From assembly GCA_012064385.1 (NCBI GenBank), contig QRDG01000816.1, positions 628,596 through 692,595 on the forward strand: a stretch of 64,000 nt of DNA, read 5' to 3'. The position numbers were made by a program, and so were the translations under genes. This document shows positions 44,012-54,140 of the stretch, piece by piece. The stretch comes from Puccinellia tenuiflora (lineage: Eukaryota; Streptophyta; Magnoliopsida; Poales; Poaceae). The notes under the pieces were generated by a model. The model was given only the letters and a program-made list of their open reading frames with translations. It searched no databases and was not told the origin of the DNA. Each line of letters begins with the position of its first letter. Within the stretch, counting starts at the first letter, position 1.

Positions 44012-44016
44012 TTGAG

Positions 44017-45107
44017 CACGGTTTTGACCTCCATTGTTGACCCTCTAAACCTTGCCTTTCTCTCAATCCCTCCAATGATTCTTGCTCCTATTTGAGGAAA
44101 AAAGAGAGAGGAGATCTAGATCCATCCTTCCACCAATCAATCTCTCCTCTTAGTGAGGAAGCTATTTGGATTTAGATCTTGGGGATTTATTTGTTGAGTT
44201 CTTTCTTGTTCTTCCTCTCTTCTCCCTCCATAGCATTAGTTGCTTTGGTGGGATTTGAGAGTGGAGAATTTGAGCACTTCTAGTGTTCTTGCCCATTGCA
44301 TAGGTTGCATTGGTTTGAGTTCTCTATGGGGATTCGTTGAGTGAAGTTGAGAAGCTTGTTACTCTTGGGTGCTTGGGTGCCCTAGAGCTTGTTCCTCTAG
44401 GGCACGTTGGTACCCTAGATGGTTGTTGATATCTCGGAGTTTTGGTGGCTCACGGGATTTGTTGGGAGCCTCCAATTAGGTTGTGGAGTGTGGCTCAACC
44501 TTGTCCGTCTTGGAGCTTTGGTAGCTACGAAGACATTGCCGGGAGCCACCAATTGAGTTGTGGTGTGTGCCCCGGCCTTGGAGCATCAAGTCTTGGCGGC
44601 TCGGTGTATTCGGTGAAGACTCTCTAACTTGTGGAGTGTGCTTCATCCTTGTGAAGGTTCTAGGTGTCAACCTCAACATCAACGTAGTGACTCGTGCCTC
44701 GCCACATTGGTGGTAGGACACGAGGGAGATACGGTGTGCCATTTGAAGGCTACTCGGAGTTTCACTTTGGTGAACACCGCGCCGCTCCAACGGAGATTAG
44801 CTTCCATTGGGAAGTGAACTTCAGGATAAATCATCGTCTCCAAGTGACTCGGTATTTCTATATATGAGTTTCTTACTTATAGTATTTACTTTGTGATAGC
44901 CATCGAGGTTGAAGTTATATATCTTGCTATCACCTAGTTGATTACATTGCTTAGCATAATTTGTTGGTGCACATAGGTTAATTTAGCTAGTTTAGGTTTG
45001 GCTTGATAAATTAAATGTTAGTTTTATTCCGCATTTATTCAAGCCTTAACCGTAATAATTTTAAAGCGCCTATTCACCCCCCTCTAGGCGACATCCATAT
45101 CCTTTCA
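44017..45107 (+). repeat. 3' LTR of element A, second part
   Basis: The remainder of the A LTR after E, ending CATCCATATCCTTTCA. It corresponds to 48273-49250 (reverse complement) of element F. Short ORFs here are not supported. The next five bases, CATGC, would be the TSD of A. Confidence 0.8.
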
Positions 45108-45935
45108 CATGCATGCAAATTTCATAGCAAAGTTTCATAGTTATTTTGCTGACGTGGCATACTAATTATTGAAGAGAGAGTGATGTTTTAACTTGGCAAA
45201 CACACAGTCTTTGCTCCGGCAATAAGAATTGCTAGCCCAATCATATGTATGCATGACTCATAAAAAATAATGTATTAGACTGGTTGTCTCTTAAGTTTTT
45301 ATTACTCGTATAGGAAACGATGCATTGACATAGGTTGTATTAGATCACTCGCGGCTCTTTCCCCACAGTAGTACTTCTCTAGTATTTATATTTTCTTGGT
45401 GAAATTATTTATAATTTCCTAATCCTTTTCTTGTATATATATACTGTGAAGTGATCAGCAGGTCAAGACAAAGAGCAAATATTATATATACCTTTTTTTA
45501 ACATTAAAGTACTACATTAATGCATTAACACGTGGCAAGGGTTACATTGCAGTTTACAATAGGACCCAAAGAGAAAGGAAAATTACAGCATGGTCCCTGG
45601 TCATATTATATTATCTATACAGCTTGAAGGCTGGCTAGTTGAGCCTCTTCTCACGGCACTTGCCGCTCGCGGTGTCGTTGCTTGCGGGCCTGCCGCCCGC
45701 TCTCGCTGCCTGCGGGCATGGGGCTTACTTCGTGTGCTGCAGTGCATTCCACGCGTTGGCCCGTTGAGTTAAAGTCGGTGCTCTTTTGGTCGGGGTGGGT
45801 CCTTCTATGTGAGCAAGTAGGAGGCAAACAGGCAGGTCTCATGCGCCCACGAGTCCACGACCCATCGTCCCTAGACTCTCCTCTCTCCCTTGATTTCACT
45901 CTAGCTAGGGTTTCTGGCCGCCGTCTCCCACAGAT
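45108..45935. other. Unassigned region right of element A
   Basis: No transposon family is recognised. The left half is AT-rich. The right half is GC-richer and contains CTCTCTCCCTTGATTTC and a CTAGGGTTT telo-box just before the CACTA terminus, which looks like a plant 5' UTR. The overlapping ORFs on both strands (up to 129 codons) are not convincing. Confidence 0.35.
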
Positions 45936-46336
45936 CACTACAGGAGAGCTGGTCTTTCCCGTGTGTCTAGAGCACACGGCAAAGCCCCAAATGCACATGG
46001 CAAAGCCTTCGCCGTGTGCCTCACACAACAACGCGCACATGGCAAACTTTGCACAGTAAAGAATTCTTCACTGTGTGTCGAATATCAGGGTACACGACAA
46101 CGCTTCTAAGTGGGTCCCACCGCCACTTGACGTCGTAGACAGATGTCGACGGCAGCTGCTGACAGGTGGGCCCTACTGGTCGATCTTGGCACATGGCAAA
46201 GATGGATGGTGTTATAAAAAACGTACACGGACGACGAGCCCGTCAATGGCATCTCCGTCACCATCCTCCTCGGCACTACTGACGACGAGCCCACGGAGCT
46301 CCGCCTCCCGAACATCTTCTGGCGAGCTGGTTCGCA

Positions 46337-47705
46337 GCAGCTGATACCCACAAGTATAGGGGATCGCTGAAATCTTCGTTGGGAAGTATTACCCAAATTT
46401 ATAGTTCGACTCGATGGGAACACAAGAATACCAATAAGACTTTAGCAATTGAGGCGTCACTCTCAACCACACCTGTATATCAACAAACTTGCAGCAGTAA
46501 TAGTGATGGCAGTAGGATGATTCAAGCAAATAAAACAGCAGTAGTGAACAATGGTTTCCCAGTTTTCACCGGAAAAGTGAAAGTGCAACTCACAGATTTA
46601 AAACGTAGGCATGAAGTGACAGAGGGATGTTGCATGAATAAGATTGATCATATAATAAGATTCATATAGCAATGGGACTTATCTCTAACTCTGATAGATG
46701 TAGGTATGTGTCCCATAATTAGTTGTGCGCACTAACCAAGAGAATTTGCACAACATCTATTGTCCTAACTGCCCATTTCACCGGGCCCAACTTGGAACTA
46801 CATGTAATTAATGTCTACCCTTTCGAATAGCCCGGATCAACGCATTAACACTTCATGAACACATAGAATCCTCAAACTAAAACATCTCCCCCTTGTTTTC
46901 CCTATATGTCACATTTAGGGTTCGCAGGTTCAACATAATAGCAGGTGATACACTTTGCAGATAAATACCAAACTCAGTTATATGATGAGGCAAAATAAGT
47001 TCAGTACTGAAATCATGCCACTCGGGCCCTAGTAGCAAGCATTAAACATAGCATAAGTGCATCAACACAATACAAAAATATCCTCAAGATAAACCCCTAA
47101 GATCTCGGACAACGGGTATCATTACATGATCAATCTCATCCAATCCCCATCCACCTCATGTGCCTACAGTGGACTACTCACACATGGTAATGGTGAGGGA
47201 GCTCATGATCGATGGAGATGAAGGCGGTGAAGATGGCGGTGAAGACGGCCTCCGGATCCCTCCTCCGAGGACGAAATCCTGGATCAATCTGACTCCGGAA
47301 ACGAAGATCATGGTGGCGGCGGCGCTCTGTTTCGCGAATCGACCCCCCTCCTAGGGCAGCCACTTTTTCGTATATATTAAGGGGTACGCCGAAGCCGAAG
47401 GAGAGGAGGTGCCCGAGGCTCCAGATAGGTGGGCCCACGCGGCCAAGGAATCTGGCCGCATGGGGCCCACTCTTTTGGGCCTCGGACGCTTCCTCGTGTC
47501 CATTTTTTGCACGATGTCCTTCTTTTCCATAAAAAATGACGTGGTATTTTTCTCCGATTTAAATTCCTGCAAAAACAACCAGAAAGGAGACTTTGCTAAA
47601 AACAGCGTCAGATTTAGCAGTTTTATTCAAATATGGGAAGATTCCGGAGCAAATTATGAGGAAAAGTGATTGGAAAAGTAGATGCATTTTAGGTGCATCA
47701 GCAGC
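46337..47705 (+). mobile_element. Solo LTR (Sabrina/Athila-like Gypsy), TSD GCAGC
   Basis: A 1,359-bp LTR (46342-47700) runs from TGATACCCACAAGTATAGGG to TTTTAGGTGCATCA and is flanked by GCAGC at 46337-46341 and 47701-47705. The opening recalls Triticeae Athila-lineage LTRs such as Sabrina (from memory). A TATA-like TATATATTAAGG near 47372 gives the plus orientation. There is no interior, PBS or PPT. It is inserted in the CACTA remnant. Confidence 0.85.
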
Positions 47706-48010
47706 CTCCTCCGTGTGGTCACCGCCGCCTTGTCCGCGTGGTCGCCGCCGCCTCCTGCGCAGCAGCCTCCTCCGCGTGGTCGCCATCGCCGTCGTCTCTT
47801 CCGCAGCAGCCTCCTCCACGTGGTCGCCATCGCCACCGCATCCTCCGCGTGGTCGTCGCCGCCTCCGCGTGGAATCAGCACCTTCTACCGCCGGTCCTCG
47901 CCGCCTCCCCGTGGTCGCCGCCGCATCCTCCGCGTGGTTGCCGCCTCCGCGTGGAAGCAGCACCTTCGGCCGCTGGTCCTTGCCGCCTCCGCGTGGTCGC
48001 CGTCCGGCTG
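47701..48010 (+). repeat. GC-rich minisatellite in CACTA remnant
   Basis: Degenerate tandem copies of CCTCCGCGTGGTCGCCGCCG, with a longer super-period that includes GCAGCAGCCT or GGAAGCAGCACCTTC. Several frames on both strands stay open only because the period suppresses stops. Internal tandem repeats are frequent in Triticeae CACTA elements. Confidence 0.75.
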
Positions 48011-48272
48011 TTCCTGAGCCCCTCGGTGGTGGTGGACGCGCGGTGGTGGAAGCCATGTGCCAAGGTGAGGCAGGAGCTCGCCGCGGCGTGGGACACCTCG
48101 TCGGCCAAGCAGCACCTTCTGCCGCCGAGAGCAGCGGTGCCAAGGTGAGAGGAGGAGAGCGGACGCCGTGGTGGGTGTCTAGGCAGGATCGATGGGAGAA
48201 GGTAAGGGACGGTGTATGTGGCTGGGAATCGATCGGGAGAATATGAGGATAAGGTAAGGGAGAGAAATAAGG
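48011..48272 (+). other. CACTA interior, possible captured fragment
   Basis: A 260-bp GC-rich stretch with a short frame KVRQELAAAWDTSSAKQ that looks more protein-like than its surroundings. It could be a captured gene fragment, but no family is recognised. Confidence 0.25.
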
Positions 48273-49288
48273 TGAAAGAACAAACAATGTACCGGATGTC
48301 GCCTAGAGAGGGGGGGTGAATAGGCGATTAAACCTTTTTCTAATTAGGGGCTTGATAATTGCGGAATAAAACTATGTGTTTAAATTAACAAGCCAACAAC
48401 CTAATTACTAGGCTCACCTATGTGCACCAACAACTTATGCTACGCAAAGCAAGCAACAAGGTGATAGCAAGATAAAAACTTCAAGCACGAAGGCTATCAC
48501 AATGTAAAGTGCATAAGTAAAAGCTCGGGTATAGAAATAACCGAGGCACGCGGACACGAGGATGTATTCCCGAGTTCCTCCTTGTTAAGGGAGTACGTCT
48601 CGTTGGAGGGGTGTGAGCTCGCCACAAAAGGCCTACTCAAGATGCCACAAAGGCCTCACCCTATTCTCCGATGAACCTCACCCAAGGGATTGGTTCACCT
48701 TCCACTATCGGAATACTTCGAGGTGGATTCCGGAGCCCTTTTAGAACTTCCTTGGGGCACACACCCACAACTCAATTGGGGGCTCCCAATACGTGCCGAA
48801 GCTTCACAACTCGAAGTCTTCGCGGCACCTCCAACCGTCTAGGGTATACAATGCACCCAAGAGGCAACAAACCCTTGGGAACACAATGCACCCAAGAGTA
48901 ACAAGCTCTTCAACCTTCAACTTCACGTATCACCGCGGAGAGAGCAACCCGATGCAACAAATGCAAAAGGCAAGAACACACTAAGTGGTCAAATCCTTCA
49001 CTCTCAAATTCCAACCAAAGCAACTAATGCTATGGAGGGAATAAGAGAGGAAGAACAAAGGGGATGAGCACAAAGCAACCCCAAATCTAGATCCACAAGA
49101 TTCCCTCACTTAGAGGGGATTTTGATTGGTGGAATGGTAGATCTAGATCTCCTCTCTTGAATCCCTAAGTTTGGGCAAGAATCATTGGAGGGATTGAGAG
49201 GAATGAAGCTCACAAGGTTAGCAACAATGGAGGAGAGAGGAAAGCAAGTGAGCAAGAGCAGCAACCAGGTTTTGGGGAGGGAGGAGGC

Positions 49289-49296
49289 TTTTTATA
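49289..49296 (-). promoter_or_regulatory. TATA box in LTR of F
   Basis: The minus strand reads GGCTATAAAAAGCC. It corresponds to TATAAAAAGG at 26334 in element A. Confidence 0.65.
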
Positions 49297-49331
49297 GCCT
49301 CCCCCAAAAACTAGCCGTTGGACACTGTCCA

Positions 49332-49682
49332 GACCGGAGACTCCGGACCAAGTGACCGGAGACTCCGTCCTGCTGGGTCATCGGGGAGGCCGGAGATTCC
49401 GGTCATTGGGGCCGGAGACTCCGGCCAGGCCGGAGACTCCGGGCACCCTCCGAGGGAGCTCCGGACCCCTATCCAGAGGCGCACCACAAAGATGCAAATG
49501 GGCTGAGAGAAAAAAGAGAGCCAGAGATTCCGGGTCCTCGGGCCGGAGACTCCGGGGGTCCGGAGACTCCGCCCCATCTCCGGGGTACCTCCGGACCGAG
49601 TCCAGGAGCGCACCACACACAAGACGTTCGGCAGCGAAAAAACAGGGGCCGGAGACTCCGGTGAGACCGGAGACTCCGGACC
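49332..49682 (-). repeat. CCGGAGACTCCGG palindrome array in LTR of F
   Basis: Ten copies, six of them perfect, of the 13-bp palindrome CCGGAGACTCCGG occur within 350 bp. The cluster starts about 35 bp upstream of the TATA box. Element A has a TTCCGGA-rich cluster in the same place with a different, AT-rich core. Position suggests a U3 regulatory block. Confidence 0.8.
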
Positions 49683-50692
49683 ATCTCCGGGGTAGATCCA
49701 CACAGAAAAGCATAACCCCATAACTTTTGCAAATGAACTCCGTTTTCGATAATCTTGGACTCGTTGGAATCGTCACAGTGAGCACAACAAGATTATGCAG
49801 AGAAACATCATAGTCCAACAAAATATTATAAAACCAAATGGGGAAAGTTTGAAAGCTCTTTTTCGCAAACCGAAAAACCGTTTCTTTTGCAATTGAAGTC
49901 CGAATGAAGCAAAAACAATTTTGTTGGAAAGAGGACGACAAAAGCAACCTTTGAAAATGGCAAACTAGCAAAGGAGATTTTGCAAAGGGTTGGAAAGGTG
50001 AAACCTTCCAAAAGGATGAACCGGCAAAATCTCCAATACCGAAAATGCAAATGAAGACGCATAAGCAAACCGTTTTCGGTGAACTTAGCCTTGTCATGAC
50101 GAGCACGACAAGCACCAAGACCACACCACGATAAGAGTCAAATAAGAACCGACAAAGATGATTTTAAAGATGCAAGGATGCAAAGGGTTGAGCTCTCCAC
50201 GAACGATATAATCAAGATACTCGGTCGAGAGCCCCTCTTGATAGTACGGCTATCTATCCTATAGCCCGGTCTCTCACTAAACATCATGAGACCGGTAAAA
50301 AAGAAACCCTATCAAGATCATACCTTTGCCTTACGCATCAATCCACTTGAGGTCGATGGAGACGATCTTCATCTCCTCAAGGCGAACCATCTTCTTGATT
50401 GCGCTTTGCTTGGTGAAGTGGCTCCCCCATACACCAAGATGAGAGAAGCACCTCTTCGGCATATCTTCACTTGGCCTTTATCTTGATGACGAACACCTTG
50501 GCCTTGATCAACAAACGATCTTCTTCCCTTAACCTTGACTCCAACACATGGAGAACAAGCAAGACCTTGACTCGAACAAATGGAGATAAGCAAGCAAATG
50601 GACACCTACAAATATAGCTCAATGCAAACATTAGTCCATAGAGATTGTCATTAATTACCAAAACCATGCATGGGGGCAACCATGCACTTTCA

Positions 50693-52226
50693 ATCTCCCC
50701 CATTTTGGTAATTGATGACAATCCCGTTTAAGAGGGTTTATATAAAGAATAAAGCAACCTTGCACGACAAACAAGCAAGGATGCAAAGCGCATTAAAGGC
50801 AAATGCAACAAAAGCATAAGACCCAAATTCCATTAAACCCTCTAAACTTCTCCCCCATTGGCATCGATTGCCGAAATGGGAAGAAAAACTTAGAGAGCCA
50901 ATATAATATGAGTTCCTCGATAAAGTGTGCATTTCTCAAGGTATGAGTGAAATCAAATGCACTTATTCATTGACGAATAATTAGAGGAAATCAAACTATA
51001 TTGAGGATCAAAAGATTGCAAAAAGATGAAATCATTTTAAACATCTCCACAAAGGAGAAAGACAATCAAAAAGATCCAAAGCGATAGTTCTAAATAAAAA
51101 CGGAGAAGCTCCCCAATGTTTATGCGCCATAGAGAAGTGCGCTACAATGGCATCCTTGCTCCCCCGAAATCATCTAGAACACGCAACAAGTGCAAAAGTG
51201 CATAATGCAAAAGCAAATCATAGCACTTGCACCAAAGATGTGGTTGAGCCAAAAAGAGATACCAATTTTCAAAAAAAATCAACATAAGATAGGCCCAACC
51301 GATATAAAAGGAAGATCTTTAAAAAGTATGTTCAGAAGCTTAGGGATACCAATTGGAAACTAAAACCAATTGAAAAATCCAAAAGCTAGTGATAGCATTT
51401 AGCCAATGAAATCAACATGCTCACCATGGTAAGCATGAGGTAAAAAATCCTCAACAAATACATGAGTGTGCAAAGGTACCAATAAACAAGGAGACAAGCA
51501 CTCATGAGATAAATTTGGAACCACCAAAGAATTATAGATGAAAAACAAGGTGGCTCAAAATAATTAGGATACCAACTAAAAGGTGACCTCTCTCATATGT
51601 ATAGGTTTCTAATTGGACAAACCATTGAAGATATACATCCGCAAAGAAACATATACATACGAAATGGTTCGGGAAAAAGAGAACGAGGTATCCAAAAGGA
51701 AGTCATAAATATACAAATGAGATTGTTGCTTAAAAGCATAGCACATAGCTCAAATTTATCTCATCGTATATGAATGAACTTCAACTATATCAAATGCATC
51801 ACACATATCACTAAGGGAACAAGAGATAGTGGAGATGCTTTGAGTTAGGCAACAAGTATCACAAGGAAATAATATCAATTGAAGAAAAGGTTTTTGCAAA
51901 TTCATCACACATATCACAAAGATATATTAAGTGAAGGAAAAGTCCAAAACCACAACAATTGCATATAAGAGATTTCATGCCAAGAGATAACCTACACAAG
52001 GTTGGAACTAGAAAAGTATGCATGGGATAGATACTTGTTACCGGGATGCATTGATGATGAAGATGATGAGAGTTTGTTTGTCATCAAAGCTTGACTCCGA
52101 CAATCACACGGTGAGAACACCTTCCTTATGAATGAGGCAAGCATCCAATGCATCTCCATTGTACCTAAAACAAAATTAGAATACAAAATGGTTCCCAAAC
52201 TCATTGGGTCCCATAGTAGTTAGATC
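50693..52226. other. 3' interior of element F
   Basis: AT-rich, non-coding, and the reverse complement of the A interior. The PPT is at 50693-50706. The short ORFs are not supported. Confidence 0.7.
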
Positions 52227-52816
52227 TGATGGGGTCGCAGCATAGAAAACAAAAAATTTCCTACGCGGCAAGCGGAATAAACCCCAAGGATCTAGATCTA
52301 CTAGATGAAGATAGCGAAGGTGAGATCCAATCTCTTACCCTTGAAGATCAACAAACACGCTTTGTCGGTGCAGGGGTTGGTTAGTCGATCCCCGCAACTA
52401 GACTCGTCTAGTCGCGAGGAGATGTATTATCCTTGAGATCCAATCCGGTGAAGTGCAGCAACGGGCAGCACCTCCGCGGCGTCCACACGTATGGCTCGAT
52501 GAAGACGTCAACTCCTTGATCCCGCAAGCGAGAGGACGTGGCCTTGATGATCTCAGCAGCACGGTGGTTGTGCCGGTGTCGATGACGATCTCCACGAGCA
52601 GGGCTTCGCCAAGCCAAGCAAGAGGAGAGGGAGAGGAGGAGGTGGCGCAGCCCCCTAGGGCTAGGGTGGTGCGGCAGCTCTTGGTGGAGGTGGTGGCACG
52701 GCAGCCCTACAGGGGAGGAGGGGTGCGGCTAGGGTTTTAGGGTGGAGGAAGGTGGTGCGGCTAGGGCACGTGGGTCGGCAGGCACAAGGGTGTGCCGCAC
52801 CCCTCCCCTCCCCCCC

Positions 52817-52824
52817 TTTATATA
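52817..52824 (-). promoter_or_regulatory. TATA box, 3' LTR of G
   Basis: The minus strand reads CACCTATATAAAGGGG. The same box in the 5' LTR (59395-59402) would drive element transcription. Element C has lost this region from its 5' LTR. Confidence 0.7.
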
Positions 52825-53073
52825 GGTGGCCGGCTCGGGTTAGGGTAGGGGCCGGCCGGCCCCTTGCTTTCTCCCCAAGTTGGAGTCCATATAGGACTCC
52901 TCCTTGGGCCCCTTTCCTAAAGGGTGGAGGGCCCAACTCCTAGTCCAACTAGAAGTGGGTTCCCCCCCTTCCTTAGCCGCATGCCCATGTGGGCCATTGG
53001 GTGGTGCGGCTGGCCCAAGTGGCCAGCTACATCCCTTTGGTCCATGTGGGCCCCATACAATATGTGGTCCCAC

Positions 53074-53106
53074 TTCTAGAACCTTTTAGAACATTCCGGA
53101 ACCTTC
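53074..53106 (-). promoter_or_regulatory. Heat-shock-element array, 3' LTR of G
   Basis: Seven alternating TTC and GAA units, each 2 bp apart; six are exact and one TTC is TTT. A second, imperfect run of the same period follows to about 53155. The orientation places it about 250 bp upstream of the TATA box. Confidence 0.55.
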
Positions 53107-54140
53107 CGGTACCCTGCAAATAATTTCCGGAACTTTTCCGAAACCTCCGGAAACAACTTTCCATATATGAATCTTATTCTCCGGACTCCTCCGGAACCTC
53201 TCGTGACGTCCTGGATCCCATCCGAGACTCCGAATCACCATTCGTTCGTTTCATCATTTAATTCATCGCAAAACCTAATTTCATCGGAACGTTAAGTGTG
53301 TGACCCTACGGGTTCGAGAATGCATAGACATGATCATATCAATAATTAATAGCGGGACCGGGATGCCCATATTAATTCCTATACACTCAACGAAAACCTT
53401 TTCTCGATTGAACCACGATGCCGGAGATTCAATTAATCTCATATACGATTCCCTTTGTCTCACGATATTTTACCTGCCCGAGATATAATCGTTGATATCC
53501 CCATGTCCAGTTTTATCTCGTTACCGGCAAGTTCTCTTTACTCGTCCATAATATAGGATCCTCGTGATTACCACCTAATCACCTGTCTGCAGACTTTTGA
53601 TGCTATATTATCGAGAAGGCCTGGAGATATCTTCTCCGTCACATGGAGGGACAAATCCCACTCTTGATTCATATCACCCAACAAGCCACCATCGGAGATA
53701 CCTGAAAGCCACCTTTATAATCACCCAGTTACGAAGTGACGTTTGATGTCCACAAAGTATTCCTCCGGTGAACGGGAGTGATATAATCTCATGGTCTAAG
53801 GAAACTATATTTGGCATATGAAAAAGTGTTGACAACAAAACTTTTGTGACACGATTAATTGCAACTCTTTATTTGGGTCATGTACATCACACCATTACTC
53901 TTAATGATATGACTCCGTTATCAAGTGACTATAACAAGTCCATAGTTAGGAAACTCTAACTATCTCTTGATCAACGAACTAGTCCTGTAGAGGCTCACTA
54001 CGGACTCCGGGTGTTTATATTCCACACATGTATTATGTTTCCATTTAATACAATTATAGCATGGATAATAAACTATTATCATAAACGTGGATATGCTTAA
54101 TAAACCATTTTATTATTGCCTCTAGGGCATATTCCCAACA

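Larger units (their letters stand above)
26371..44016 (-). mobile_element. Tat-type Gypsy element E with TSD and antisense gene
   Basis: The element spans 26376-44011, minus strand, with TSD TTGAG at 26371-26375 and 44012-44016. Its LTRs are 882 and 881 bp with TGTC..GACA ends and differ at roughly 28 sites by eye (about 3%, near 1.2 million years). The PBS reads TTGGCGCCCACCGTGG, as in other Tat elements. Without the nested solo LTR it is about 14.3 kb. On the minus strand it carries gag-pol with protease, RT, RNase H, a second plant/archaeal-type RNase H and integrase, all broken by stops and frameshifts. On the plus strand, between pol and the 3' LTR, it carries a spliced gene. Tail-to-tail arrangement and a tandem repeat between the two genes fit Tat biology. 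Confidence 0.93.
8031..45107 (+). mobile_element. Copia-like non-autonomous element A, split by insertions
   Basis: Element A is seen in pieces: gag tail and interior (8031-10484), 3' interior (23758-25158), and a 3' LTR (25159-26375 plus 44017-45107). D (10485-23752 plus TSD) and E (26376-44011 plus TSD) account for the gaps. Its LTR starts TGAAAGAGCATGG and ends ATATCCTTTCA; the LTR without E is about 2.3 kb. The PPT is CCAAAATGGGAGAGAT. Apart from the gag tail the interior is non-coding, so it is a large non-autonomous derivative. Element F at 48273-52226 is the same family on the opposite strand and preserves the unoccupied site where D inserted. The 5' LTR of A lies outside the window. 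Confidence 0.85.
45936..48272 (+). mobile_element. CACTA transposon, left terminal part
   Basis: The terminus CACTACAGGAGAGC at 45936 is followed by subterminal copies of CACAYGGCAAAG at about 45974, 45992, 46036 and 46193, and an inverted one (GCCGTGTGCC) near 46012. These are the hallmarks of CACTA subterminal transposase-binding arrays. The element continues on both sides of the solo LTR at 46342-47700. No transposase frame and no matching right terminus (TGTAGTG) were found before element F takes over at 48273, so it is truncated or its other end was displaced. Confidence 0.7.
48273..50692 (-). repeat. 3' LTR of element F
   Basis: A 2,420-bp LTR with ends like those of A. A minus-strand TATA box (TATAAAAAGCC) is at 49289-49296. 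Upstream of it (higher coordinates) is the palindrome array listed separately. Short ORFs in it are translations of that array. Confidence 0.85.
48273..52226 (-). mobile_element. Element F, minus-strand sister of A (3' part)
   Basis: F has a full 3' LTR (48273-50692, 2,420 bp, minus-strand TGAAAGTGCATGG to TTGTTCTTTCA), a PPT (AAAATGGGGGAGAT, 50693-50706) and 1.5 kb of 3' interior. The interior is collinear with that of A and shows the site where D inserted into A as an unoccupied site. Copia G cuts it at 52226. No coding sequence remains. Confidence 0.85.
52227..54140 (-). repeat. 3' LTR of Copia G (intact, 1,914 bp)
   Basis: The reference LTR for this family in the window. It contains a TATA box at 52817-52824, a heat-shock-like array at 53074-53106, and TTCCGGAA-rich DNA to 53155. 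A GC-rich transcribed part is at 52400-52800. The overlapping short ORFs there are not convincing. Confidence 0.9.

Noticed and set aside
45651..46040. 129-codon minus-strand ORF
   Set aside because: It crosses the CACTA terminus and overlaps an equally long plus-strand frame; no domain.
47559..48287. Overlapping ORFs of up to 242 codons on both strands
   Set aside because: They are translations of a GC-rich minisatellite whose period suppresses stops in several frames; part also runs across a solo-LTR boundary.
49332..49682. CRISPR-like array of short palindromic repeats
   Set aside because: Spacing is irregular, repeats are 13 bp, and the context is a plant LTR; no cas genes.
49311..50124. 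136- to 248-codon ORFs in the LTR of F
   Set aside because: Repetitive translation of the CCGGAGACTCCGG array on several frames; lies upstream of the LTR promoter.
52453..52740. ORFs in the GC-rich part of the G LTRs (also 58987-59514)
   Set aside because: Present in both LTRs but with frames on both strands and frame-changing indels between copies; likely leader RNA only.
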